From Rufibacter glacialis (GTDB lineage Bacteria; Bacteroidota; Bacteroidia; Cytophagales; Hymenobacteraceae), in NCBI RefSeq assembly GCF_008271745.1, contig NZ_VKKZ01000019.1:248001-312000 (forward strand): a stretch of DNA of 64,000 nucleotides. The letters run 5' to 3'. The translations under genes were made by a program, and so were the position numbers. Within the stretch, counting starts at the first letter, position 1. Every line of letters starts with the position of its first letter. Shown piece by piece: positions 55,099 through 63,718 of this stretch. Under the pieces are notes generated by a model. The model was not told the origin of the DNA. It did no database searches and was given only the letters and a program-made list of their open reading frames with translations.

Positions 55099-56391
55099 AT
55101 GGCAGGAGTATTAACTACTATATTTTTGGATACTAGAAGGCCAAGAAAAGATGGCACCTATCCAGTTAAGTTAAGGCTTACCCATCTTAGAGAAAGAAAA
55201 TACTTTCCCACAGCTTACTTCTTAACAGCTGAAGATTTTGCAAAGACACAGGCTGAGCGGGCGAGGGGAGAGTTTAAAGAAATTCAAATTGCGTTGCGGG
55301 CAATGGAAGCCCATGCCACCGAGGTGATAAAAAAATTGCCTGTATTCTCATTTGATGCCTTTGAAAGAGCATATTCCAAGGTGGATACTTATAACGATGT
55401 GTTTGATTCTTTTTCTCAAGCGGTAAATCGGTTAGTTGAAAATGGACAGGTTGGCACAGCGAAAACCTATGAGAATGCTCAAGTTTCCTTGCTTTCATTT
55501 ATCCTTAAGGAGCCTACCACTCAGAACAAAGGGTTAACACTGAAAGAGGCAACAGCTAAAAAAGAGAACTTGCTGAAAAAGAAGAAACCTCTTCCATTTG
55601 CTGCAATCACTCCTGCATTTCTCAAAGATTATGAACGATGGATGATTCAATCCGGCAAATCAAGTACTACTATTGGAATATATTTAAGAAATCTAAGGGC
55701 CTTATTTAACGAAGCAATGGCATCAGGAGATATTCCAGCAGAAATCTATCCGTTTGGGAAAAGAAAATACCAGATACCTGCGGGGCGTAACACCAAAAAA
55801 GCCCTCACCAAGCAGGAGATTGCCAAAATTTTCGCCTATGAACCGAGGCACGACAGCGAGGCTAAAGCCCGTGACTACTGGTGCTTTTCTTATCTCTGTA
55901 ACGGTATCAACTTAAAGGACGTCGCTCGCCTAAGATATCGACAAGTTACCGAGGAAACGATTTCCTTTATAAGGGCTAAAACCGAACGTACTACCCGGCA
56001 TGACCAGAAGGTAATAAAGGTGCCACTGTTGGCAGAGTCTGCCAAAATAATTGAAAGGTGGGGCAACAAGCCGGCCTTAGCAAATTCCTATGTTTTCCCT
56101 ATACTGCAGGAGGGGCATACTCCCGATAGGGAGATGGCTGCAGTGACACAGGCAATTAAAAGCATCAATAGGTACATGAAGAGGATAGCAGCGGAGGTGG
56201 GGATTGAGATGAATGTCACCACCTACTCAGCAAGGCATTCATTCTCTACAGTGCTGAAAAGGGCAGGGGTGTCTACGGCCATGATTTCTGAGTCTCTAGG
56301 CCACTCCTCAGAGAAGACTACGCAGAGTTACCTCGACAGCTTTGAGGACGATGCTAAGCGCCAAATTGCCTCACATTTAACTGATTTCTGA
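55099..56391 (+). CDS. Tyrosine recombinase/site-specific integrase
   Basis: 430 residues. An N-terminal arm-binding region (GVLTTIFLDTRRPRKDGTYP, then VKLRLTHLRERKYF) is followed by a SAM-like core-binding domain (about 105-215) and the catalytic domain (225-425). The catalytic set is visible: Arg in LKDVARLRYRQ, Lys in FIRAKTERT, the box-II TTYSARHSFSTVLKRAG with His-x-x-Arg-like ARH, His/Gly in SLGHSSEKTTQ and the nucleophile Tyr in SYLDSF. It resembles integrases of Bacteroidota conjugative and mobilisable elements. Adjacent to the tRNA-Arg half-site that is its likely target. Confidence 0.95.
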   Translation: MAGVLTTIFLDTRRPRKDGTYPVKLRLTHLRERKYFPTAYFLTAEDFAKTQAERARGEFKEIQIALRAMEAHATEVIKKLPVFSFDAFERAYSKVDTYNDVFDSFSQAVNRLVENGQVGTAKTYENAQVSLLSFILKEPTTQNKGLTLKEATAKKENLLKKKKPLPFAAITPAFLKDYERWMIQSGKSSTTIGIYLRNLRALFNEAMASGDIPAEIYPFGKRKYQIPAGRNTKKALTKQEIAKIFAYEPRHDSEAKARDYWCFSYLCNGINLKDVARLRYRQVTEETISFIRAKTERTTRHDQKVIKVPLLAESAKIIERWGNKPALANSYVFPILQEGHTPDREMAAVTQAIKSINRYMKRIAAEVGIEMNVTTYSARHSFSTVLKRAGVSTAMISESLGHSSEKTTQSYLDSFEDDAKRQIASHLTDF

Positions 56392-56445
56392 AAAAACCGT
56401 ATTACGTTCTTTCTTAGTGAAGCCTGAATAAACTCATAATGATAT

Positions 56446-57534
56446 ATGGCAGATATAATGGAAGACGGACTTGAGCATTCAGAGGAATGGCTCCCCTTTG
56501 ACGACGGTATCACCCGGGACAAAGAGTATTACTATAATTTCTACTCCACTATTGTCTATAGACACCCCTACTTTTCCTATGTCCCTGAGCCACCTGAGCA
56601 GTTCACCATTAAACCTGCTTTTTCCGAGATTTACCCTTACTTGATTCCTAAGTACACCCACCATGACAAGTACTCTTTCAATTGTATCACCCCTGAGGAT
56701 TTTAATGAGAAGTCCATCCAGGTAGGGTTGTGCCATTGGATTCAGCGGCACCCCCCGGGTGAGGTGGAGGCCTTCCTTGATTTCCAGTATGGAGGTTACA
56801 TAGCCCGGGCAACCCCAAAGGGAGACCCAACCGCTTTCTTGGATTACCTCATCTCCACTGTCCAGACCTATAATGACCCAACCAGCACCCATAACAGATG
56901 GGATGAGGGGGATTACGAAAGGTTAAAGGCTATGGGAAAATGGATTAGGTCCCATCCCGGGTACATTGATTCATTCAACCAAAGGCTAAGGGCTTGGGTA
57001 AGCCTCAGCTATGGCTTCAAAGAAAGGTCAGGCAGAGAATTAGAGATTCTGATTCAAGAGAAGATGAAGTCCCAAATTGAGTTCGTTCCAGATGAAAAGG
57101 AACTAGTCCCGCATAATCTAAATGAAAACCCTGACTATAAATTTGATGCTGAAAAAGCCATTGTTCTAAAGAGGCTGGGATTCCTTTCGGGGTACATAGC
57201 GGTTGGCAGGAAAATCATGGACCAGGAGGACTACCATAGATTGGTGGAATATACCTTGCGGATGGTAAAGGAGGGAGGCTTGCCTGATGGCCTTAACCCA
57301 ATAACCAATGTCGATGTCTCCCAACGCCATATCCTGCGCACATATTACCTGATTCACAAAGAACTTTATGGGATAAGGCCAAAAAGGCCATATTTCATTG
57401 ATTTCTTATTTGAGGTGTTCCCGAACCATTTCAATGATGAAAAAGCGGAAAGGTCAATCATACTTGAGGGATTTTCAAAGAGCCCGCCATTTTACGGAGT
57501 TGACGTGGACAAATGGGGTAAGATAGGTAAGTAA
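56446..57534 (+). CDS. Hypothetical protein of an integrated element
   Basis: 362 residues (ATG 56446, or ATG 56458 as MEDGLEHSEEW), rich in Tyr, Pro and charged residues, with no signal or membrane segment. I recognise no domain. The C-terminal third (SQRHILRTYYLIHKELYGIR, then PKRPYFIDFLFEVFPNHF) looks like a compact helical domain of the kind that often precedes an HTH gene in Bacteroidota islands, so a regulatory or excision role is possible but unproven. It lies 54 bp after the integrase and 78 bp before the HTH gene on the same strand. Confidence 0.75.
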   Translation: MADIMEDGLEHSEEWLPFDDGITRDKEYYYNFYSTIVYRHPYFSYVPEPPEQFTIKPAFSEIYPYLIPKYTHHDKYSFNCITPEDFNEKSIQVGLCHWIQRHPPGEVEAFLDFQYGGYIARATPKGDPTAFLDYLISTVQTYNDPTSTHNRWDEGDYERLKAMGKWIRSHPGYIDSFNQRLRAWVSLSYGFKERSGRELEILIQEKMKSQIEFVPDEKELVPHNLNENPDYKFDAEKAIVLKRLGFLSGYIAVGRKIMDQEDYHRLVEYTLRMVKEGGLPDGLNPITNVDVSQRHILRTYYLIHKELYGIRPKRPYFIDFLFEVFPNHFNDEKAERSIILEGFSKSPPFYGVDVDKWGKIGK

Positions 57535-57612
57535 GGTAAGAACTTCTTACCTATTTCTTGCCGCCTGATTAAAGCCTAATCTTGTGTCGTTAATATAATT
57601 AAACGATACGTG

Positions 57613-57939
57613 ATGACAGGATTAACATTTGACCAGCTACCCAACGCGGTAGCAACCATGCTCCACAAGATGGAGTCGCTTGAGCAAAGGCTCATGCAAT
57701 TACTTACCTCTTCCCCCGCGGATGACAGACCTATGGGCGTAACCGAGGCGGCGGAGTTTCTCGGCATTCCCAAGAACACCCTCTACGGGATGACCAGCCG
57801 CAGGGAGATACTTTGTTTCAAAGCAGGGAAGCACCTGAAGTTCCGCAGGAAGGACCTGTGGGACTGGGTCATGGAAGGTCGGCAGGAGACCGCCGCCCAA
57901 ATCCAGTCAGCCGCAAGGAAGGGGGTGCGCCGTGCATAG
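57613..57939 (+). CDS. Helix-turn-helix (excisionase-type, MerR-like) DNA-binding protein
   Basis: 108 residues from ATG 57613 (GTG 57610 is also possible). A leading coiled coil (AVATMLHKMESLEQRLMQLL) is followed by a winged HTH of the excisionase family at about 42-90: PMGVTEAAEFLGIPKNTLYG and CFKAGKHLKFRRKDLWDWVM. Proteins like this direct excision or activate the replication module of islands. Its 3' end overlaps the next gene by 8 bp. Confidence 0.88.
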   Translation: MTGLTFDQLPNAVATMLHKMESLEQRLMQLLTSSPADDRPMGVTEAAEFLGIPKNTLYGMTSRREILCFKAGKHLKFRRKDLWDWVMEGRQETAAQIQSAARKGVRRA

Positions 57940-59284
57940 CTCCTTCAACCTGCAACAGTTTCTGTCCGCCACGGCAGTAAAAGCCCACGTGGAGTTTCCG
58001 GTGGAGGCCTTCCCAGCGCCCCTCCAAAAGATTATTAAAGACCTTTGGGATTATCTCCTTTATCCGGTGGACTTCACGGGCAGCTCCCTGCTCATGGCCA
58101 TGGGTGTTGCCGTAGGTAATGCCCTTAAAGTACAGGTGAAGAAGGGTTGGCTGGAAAGCACCTTGCTTTATATGGCCTTAGTGGGTAGGCCCGGCACAGC
58201 CAAAAGCCATCCGCTTTCGTTCGCCCTCAGTCCCCTGCATAAGCGCGACAGGGGGTTGTACCTTACGCACAGGGAGGAGATGAAAGAATACAAACGGGAA
58301 CTGGCCCAGCATAAAAAGGATAAAGGTGGGATGCCGCCGCCTGACAAGCCGATTGTCAGCAAGAGCGTCATCCAGGACAGCACACCCGAGGCGCTGCTGG
58401 AGGTGCTACAGAACAACCCCAGGGGCCTGGTCCTTTACATGGACGAATTGATGGGGTACCTCAACAACTTCAACCGCTACAGCCAAGGGAGCGAGCAGGA
58501 GATGTGGCTAACCATCTGGAGCCAGAAGCACCTTATCCAGGACCGCAAGTCCGGAGAGCCCATCAATATCCCCAGTCCCTTTGTGGCCGTCGTAGGCACC
58601 ATCCAGGATGGCATGCTGGAAAGCATGGCCAAAGGAGGGCGCAGCGTCAACGGCTTCCTAGACCGTTTCCTTTTCGCAAAGCCTAAGAATCTGGAGAAGG
58701 CATACTGGTCCCAGGTTGAGATAGATTCCTCCGTGGAGGAGGAGTGGGAGAAGTATATGGATAACCTTTTCGAAATACCCATGGAACTGAACGAGGAAGG
58801 GAGCCCGAGCCCGAAAGTCCTCCTTTACTCACCTGCGGGCCATGCCCTTCTCTCGGAATGGCAGAGATACAATACCGACCTGGTGAACTCCGCCCCCACG
58901 GATTCACTGGCGGGAATGTACGTAAAGATGGAGACCCAATGCATCAGACTGTCGCTTGTCCTTCAAGCTGCCATCTGGGCCACCTGCGAGGGGGATTTAG
59001 ACCGGGTAGGTACTCAGGCCGTGCAGGGGGCTATTATGCTCACGGAGTATTTTCGCCGCACGGGCACCGAGGTCAACGACATCATCACCAACTATAGCCC
59101 TCTTGACAGCCTGCCTGAGGACAGGAGGAGGTACTATGAATCTCTGCCCAACGAGTTCTCCAAAGCAGAGGCCCTGAACTTGGCGTTGGACCATGGGATT
59201 AAGCCTCGCACACTGGCAGACTTCCTCAATAAGGCAACCCTCTTCCGGAACACAGGGCATGGCAAATACATAAAACTTATCTAA
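57932..59284 (+). CDS. DUF3987 helicase/primase-associated ATPase
   Basis: 450 residues from GTG 57932, preceded by GGAAGGGGG. DUF3987 region at about 20-400, with a P-loop GRPGTAKSH near residue 88, Walker B LVLYMDELMG near 168 and VVGTIQDGMLES as the sensor-like segment. In Bacteroidota islands this protein works with a Toprim primase, presumably in replication of the excised circle. It overlaps the HTH gene by 8 bp, so translation is probably coupled. Confidence 0.9.
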   Translation: MHSSFNLQQFLSATAVKAHVEFPVEAFPAPLQKIIKDLWDYLLYPVDFTGSSLLMAMGVAVGNALKVQVKKGWLESTLLYMALVGRPGTAKSHPLSFALSPLHKRDRGLYLTHREEMKEYKRELAQHKKDKGGMPPPDKPIVSKSVIQDSTPEALLEVLQNNPRGLVLYMDELMGYLNNFNRYSQGSEQEMWLTIWSQKHLIQDRKSGEPINIPSPFVAVVGTIQDGMLESMAKGGRSVNGFLDRFLFAKPKNLEKAYWSQVEIDSSVEEEWEKYMDNLFEIPMELNEEGSPSPKVLLYSPAGHALLSEWQRYNTDLVNSAPTDSLAGMYVKMETQCIRLSLVLQAAIWATCEGDLDRVGTQAVQGAIMLTEYFRRTGTEVNDIITNYSPLDSLPEDRRRYYESLPNEFSKAEALNLALDHGIKPRTLADFLNKATLFRNTGHGKYIKLI

Positions 59285-59384
59285 GGCACCTCTGCATTTC
59301 CCGCACTATCTGCACTTTGGGTTTCTTCACACCTGGGCAAAATGCGGATAGTGCGGATAATGCGGGCCATCACAAGAAAAAGGG
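59285..59384. promoter_or_regulatory. Iteron-like repeats between the ATPase and primase genes
   Basis: The right part reads GCGGATAGT-GCGGATAAT-GCGGG, three units with a 9-bp period. The left part CCCGCACTATCTGCACTTTG is an imperfect inverse of it. About 25 bp separate the two arms. It could be a replication origin or an operator of the module. Confidence 0.55.
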
Positions 59385-60421
59385 ATGAATACATACCAAT
59401 ATAACCTCCAGCGCTACAGCGGGCCGGGTAGCCGTTATGACTGCCCGGAGTGCAGAAAGAGGAAGCGCTTCACCCGGTACGTAGATAGAGAAACAGGGGA
59501 GACCCTACATCCGTCGGTCGGGCTGTGTGATAGAAAGGGGAGCTGCGGGTACCACCTAAGCCCCAGTGAGTATCTGCGGAGAAACGGGATTTCCTTCAGT
59601 TCGGCCCCAGCCCCGAGGGCAATGCAGCACAAACCAAAGTCACCTTCTTACATAAAGCATTCTTTGGTGAAGGCGAGTAGGAAGGCTTTCCAAAGGAACC
59701 ACTTCTTTATTTTCCTGACTAACATTTTTGGGGCGGATGTCGCTAAGGAGTTAGCTGACCTTTACCTTATAGGAACCTCCAAATACTGGCCCGGAGCCAC
59801 GGTCTTTTGGCAGGTGGACTGCGAAAATAGGGTACGCACTGGCAAGGTCATGCTTTATGACCTCCAGACGGGAAAACGTGTAAAGGAACCCTGCAGCAGG
59901 ATACACTGGGCACATTGCCTTGTAAATGACCCCCACTTCCGGCTAAGTCAATGCTTATTCGGGGAGCACCTCCTGAGAGAATATCCCGGCAAACCGGTGG
60001 TTATCGTGGAGAGCGAGAAGTCCGCCCTTATCGCCAGCGCCTACTACCACGAGTATGTTTGGCTCGCCAGCGGAGGTATATCCCAACTGAACATGGAGAA
60101 GTGCCTGTCCCTAAAAGGGCGGAACATAACGCTCATTCCTGACGCCGATGCATTCCTGGCATGGCAAGAGAAGGCACGGATTTTGGAAAAAGACCTCGAG
60201 CAAAGGGTAAAAGTTTCCAGGGCCTTGGAGGACATAGCCACTGAAACCGAGCGAGGGGAAGGTTGGGACATTGCCGACTTCCTGCTGAAGAAAAAATTAA
60301 AGGGTTTATTGAATATTTAAAACAAAGTAATAAAAATTTTAATAAACCCTTTAATAAGAACATAGATGAATTGAATGAGGCGCTGTCCGATGAACAGGAA
60401 GCAGATAGCTATGTCCTGTAG
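59385..60421 (+). CDS. DUF6371 Toprim-like primase protein, with -1 frame continuation
   Basis: The zero frame encodes 311 residues (stop at 60320). An N-terminal zinc ribbon (YDCPECRKRKRFTRYVD, then LCDRKGSCGYHLSP) is followed by a Toprim-like domain near 200-270 (VVIVESEKSALIASAYY, then TLIPDADAFLAW with acidic residues). After the A6 run at 60291-60296 the -1 frame is open for another 40 codons (KIKGFIEYLKQSNKN, then IDELNEALSDEQEADSYVL) and ends at TAG 60421. The zero frame ends in an unlikely KKKLKGLLNI. Either a programmed -1 slip or a one-base indel makes the longer protein. It partners with the DUF3987 ATPase. Confidence 0.8.
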
Positions 60422-60637
60422 GAGTTACAGAAAGTGCGAGGTTCACAGACCATTAAATCTGGGGTTGATTAGCCATCTTCAAGGAATGGACAGCTTTACT
60501 AAGTAGCTTCTTGTGCCTCTAGTGACCTTTTGCATGAGTAGTAGCGGGGTCGGCTGATTAACATTCCATTTGTCACAGTGCCATAAAAGTTCTGGCTTTC
60601 GAACTACTATCAAACCCTCTATCACTTATACAGCTAG
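60422..60637. other. Boundary between the replication module and the AT-rich Hachiman cargo
   Basis: About 215 bp between convergent units; base composition begins to drop here. No strong hairpin or gene. Confidence 0.5.
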
Positions 60638-62740
60638 TTAAGAGTTCGTTATTTTAATTCCGTCAAAGAAATAGTCCAAAATGTATTTATCAAATTCGTC
60701 TAAATTATTTGTCCTTTCTATGGTCATTTCTTTTCCAATTTCTTTAAGTTGTTCAACTACACTATGAATTGTCAATTCGCTATCATAGAAATCAATAACT
60801 TTGGATTCGTGAATTTTTTTTGAAATCATTCTAGGTAAACCATATTCTTCTAGTTGAAATACAACTCTGGGTAGAAATGCGTGGGAGCACCACCTTATGA
60901 ATTTAGAAATGTCATACTGCTTATTCTTTAATATTCTTTTTTGTAAGGTGTTTAAGTCATTTAAAAGAGTTGAAAACTTATAGGTTACATTTCTTTCTAA
61001 AAGAAAGAACTTATCGATACCTACGTCGCAATCTTCAAGTTCTTTCAATAATTCGGGTATAGATTTAGTCCAGTTATATGCTATAATCTTAATGAACTCA
61101 ACAAAGGTTTTATAACCTGTATCCCAGTTTCCAGGTTGTAATTTTATAATCTTATATAAAAGTCTATCCCAGTTTTTTGGATTAAACTCATTCAAATAAT
61201 ACAATCCATTCCATTCGTTCGGATTCTTTGTTAAGTCAATAGCAATCGCTTTAATTAATTCAGAATTGCTTGATTGGAAAGCAGATTCAGATTTTAATTC
61301 TTCATATACCTGAACTCCTATGAGTTCAGCCATTTCGTTATTATAAATTTTTAATTTTGCAACTTGTTCTTTTGATAACAAGCCTTCATATTTATTTTCG
61401 TCTAAATCTCCCAGTAGCTCTTCTGGAAAAAGGATTTCTAATTGAGTGTGACCTTCTTCTGGTGGCTTTTCTAGAATATATATTTTACCAATAAAATGCT
61501 TAAACATTCTACCGCCTCTACCAATAATATTTTTATAGGTAAAATCATCTAATTTTACACTTCCTTTTCTATTTCTCCAGATTATTACATTTTCAGCCGA
61601 AGTATTGACTCCTTCTATAATTGAGGAGGTTGAAATCAAGTTTCTAATACCAGTTGCTTCTTCAAATAGTTTTACCTGGATTTGACTTAGTGAACGGTGT
61701 AATCTCCCATTATGAACGCCAATTTCACGTCTGACTAATTTTGTTAAACTCCAATTGACATCATAATTTTTAGAAAGCCAATCTGCGAACATTTCAAGAA
61801 GTTTATTTTTTGCAGGCTCGTAATTGTCAAGAAATAAATTTGTTAAACTATCTATATTAGAATATGTTCCAGCATATATTAAAGACTTTCCTTTATTTTG
61901 AGATAATATTTCTAAAAGTTTTTTGCTTTTTTCTTCATTGCCACTTATTTGATTGTATAATTCGTGCTTCTCTAAAAAAACAGTATTAAAATCCAATCTT
62001 ATAAACTCCATGTCATCAGTAAAAGGATTGCTATCCAAAGACGTGATATTTGGTGCTAAATAATATTTCTGATTAGATTTTGCGCCAAATTTAATCATAG
62101 CCCGAATCAAACTAGGAGAACGTTCTTTATCATACTTGCTACTAGCTTTATAAAATTCATCAATTATCATAATGTCAAACGATTCAACATTATTGATGTA
62201 ACTTATAGCTCTTTCTTGAGGAAAAATAAATATGTTCTTATCTTCCAATTTTTCATCTGATGTTGTGATTATTTTATAATCATTTGCGAACTTTTTATAT
62301 ATTCTCCTTCTGGTTTCATCAGTTAATGCTAATGTTGGAACTATTATTAAAACATTTTTTGGTTTTTTGATTTTGATATAAGCATCAATCACAAAGCTTT
62401 TTCCAAAACTTGTTGGTGCGCTTACAGCAATACTTTTACCTTCTAAAAGGTTTTTAAGTAAAAAGGATTGTTCTCTGTGGAGAGTTAACGGTTTGTCTTC
62501 ACCTACGTCAACCTTAAAGGCATTATAAACGAATCTCTCTTCCCAATTTGAAGTTTCTGGTTCTAAATAGGGGAAAAGTCCTGTTTCTCTAATTAAATGA
62601 TTTATTAAAGGATTGTAGGATAAATTATTAATGCTATGATAATCCAATAGCTTAATTAGTTCTTGTCTGGCTCGATTTTCTTGGTTGTTAATTAGAAGCC
62701 CGTTAATTACATGGCACTGGTTAAAAATTTGTTCTTGCAT
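60638..62740 (-). CDS. hamB: Hachiman anti-phage helicase HamB
   Basis: 700 residues of a superfamily 2 helicase. Motif I APTSFGKSF near residues 108-116, motif II MIIDEFYKAS near 195 (DEFY for DExH), motif III YYLAPNITSL, motif V STSSIIEGVNTSAENVII, and motif VI NIIGRGGRMFKHF. The C-terminal half is helical and lacks known domains. It lies 2 bp downstream of HamA, the standard Hachiman order. In studied systems HamB monitors DNA and releases the HamA nuclease when the genome or phage DNA is damaged or altered. Strongly AT-rich, unlike the chromosome, so acquired. Confidence 0.9.
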   Translation of the reverse strand: MQEQIFNQCHVINGLLINNQENRARQELIKLLDYHSINNLSYNPLINHLIRETGLFPYLEPETSNWEERFVYNAFKVDVGEDKPLTLHREQSFLLKNLLEGKSIAVSAPTSFGKSFVIDAYIKIKKPKNVLIIVPTLALTDETRRRIYKKFANDYKIITTSDEKLEDKNIFIFPQERAISYINNVESFDIMIIDEFYKASSKYDKERSPSLIRAMIKFGAKSNQKYYLAPNITSLDSNPFTDDMEFIRLDFNTVFLEKHELYNQISGNEEKSKKLLEILSQNKGKSLIYAGTYSNIDSLTNLFLDNYEPAKNKLLEMFADWLSKNYDVNWSLTKLVRREIGVHNGRLHRSLSQIQVKLFEEATGIRNLISTSSIIEGVNTSAENVIIWRNRKGSVKLDDFTYKNIIGRGGRMFKHFIGKIYILEKPPEEGHTQLEILFPEELLGDLDENKYEGLLSKEQVAKLKIYNNEMAELIGVQVYEELKSESAFQSSNSELIKAIAIDLTKNPNEWNGLYYLNEFNPKNWDRLLYKIIKLQPGNWDTGYKTFVEFIKIIAYNWTKSIPELLKELEDCDVGIDKFFLLERNVTYKFSTLLNDLNTLQKRILKNKQYDISKFIRWCSHAFLPRVVFQLEEYGLPRMISKKIHESKVIDFYDSELTIHSVVEQLKEIGKEMTIERTNNLDEFDKYILDYFFDGIKITNS

Positions 62741-62742
62741 GT

Positions 62743-63663
62743 TTAATCTCTATAGGCTTTTGCTATTTGAATGAATTTATCAACAATTTTATTTTTATCT
62801 GCAATTGGAAACAGAATAATATGGAAATTTATTTTATCATATAAATGAACATCTGTGCATTTTTGAATTTGTTTTTTAAAGTATTGTGTTGCTCTGTCTT
62901 GATGATAATCAATAATACTTTGCTTGTATTCTGATGTTAAATCAGTTCCTGATTTTGTTTGTTCGCATTCGTATAAAAGCAAAATTGGAATATTTAAAAT
63001 TGGTTTTACTTTATCGATTGATATTCCTTGTGAAAGACTTGCTTTAATTTTTATTCTTAAATCATCAGAAATCTGGTCATAATCGTTTATGTCACTTAAA
63101 TTGGTGATTATACTATTTTCTTTTTTAATCTTTTCTAAGCTAATAGAGTCTTTGACCGAGGCAACAATGGTGTCTAATCGAGTATTTTCAATATTGTTGT
63201 AAAATTTAGATTCTCCAAACCAAAGCGAAAATGAATCTTCAGATTCTATGACAATGTGAACGCTGTCAGAACCTTTAGCTTCATCTCCTGTATTTTGCTT
63301 GTAAAAAATCTTTGGCACAATTGGAAGTGCAGAGTAATGGTTTTTCATAATTCCATAAAGTACAATTTCAGCTATTTCACTACCTCTTCCTATTGCATCA
63401 ACAGATTCTACTAACCTTAATTTTTTTGCAGACTCTGCTAGAATTGAACCTGCACCATCACTCAGCAACGCTTTTCTCTCACCATGGCTTAAAGCTGTTT
63501 CTGTAATATTATCCCAAACAAAATTTTGAAACTTTTCATATCTCCATTTTCCGTTTTCAAAGTCGTTGATTATGCCAAGAACAGATTTGTTGGAAGTCGG
63601 ACTTAAAGAGTCATCTAACTTAATGTTATCAAATATATCATTGACTATGATTTCAAATTTCAT
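62743..63663 (-). CDS. hamA: Hachiman anti-phage effector HamA (DUF1837)
   Basis: 306 residues of the DUF1837 family. The hallmark block is GRGSEIAEIVLYGIMKNHYS (from residue 93), ALPIVPKIFYKQNTGDEAKG, SDSVHIVIE and SLWFGESKFYNNIEN. Glu96, Asp133 and Glu151-x-Lys153 match a PD-(D/E)xK-like nuclease arrangement. HamA is the DNase effector held inactive by HamB. Translation of HamB starts 2 bp after this stop, so the two are co-translated. The upstream partial gene on the same strand, 55 bp away, may share its promoter. Confidence 0.92.
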   Translation of the reverse strand: MKFEIIVNDIFDNIKLDDSLSPTSNKSVLGIINDFENGKWRYEKFQNFVWDNITETALSHGERKALLSDGAGSILAESAKKLRLVESVDAIGRGSEIAEIVLYGIMKNHYSALPIVPKIFYKQNTGDEAKGSDSVHIVIESEDSFSLWFGESKFYNNIENTRLDTIVASVKDSISLEKIKKENSIITNLSDINDYDQISDDLRIKIKASLSQGISIDKVKPILNIPILLLYECEQTKSGTDLTSEYKQSIIDYHQDRATQYFKKQIQKCTDVHLYDKINFHIILFPIADKNKIVDKFIQIAKAYRD

Positions 63664-63718
63664 TCTTAATTTATTTAATGATGCTCACCTGTTTGGCTTA
63701 AAATATTTTTGAAACTTC

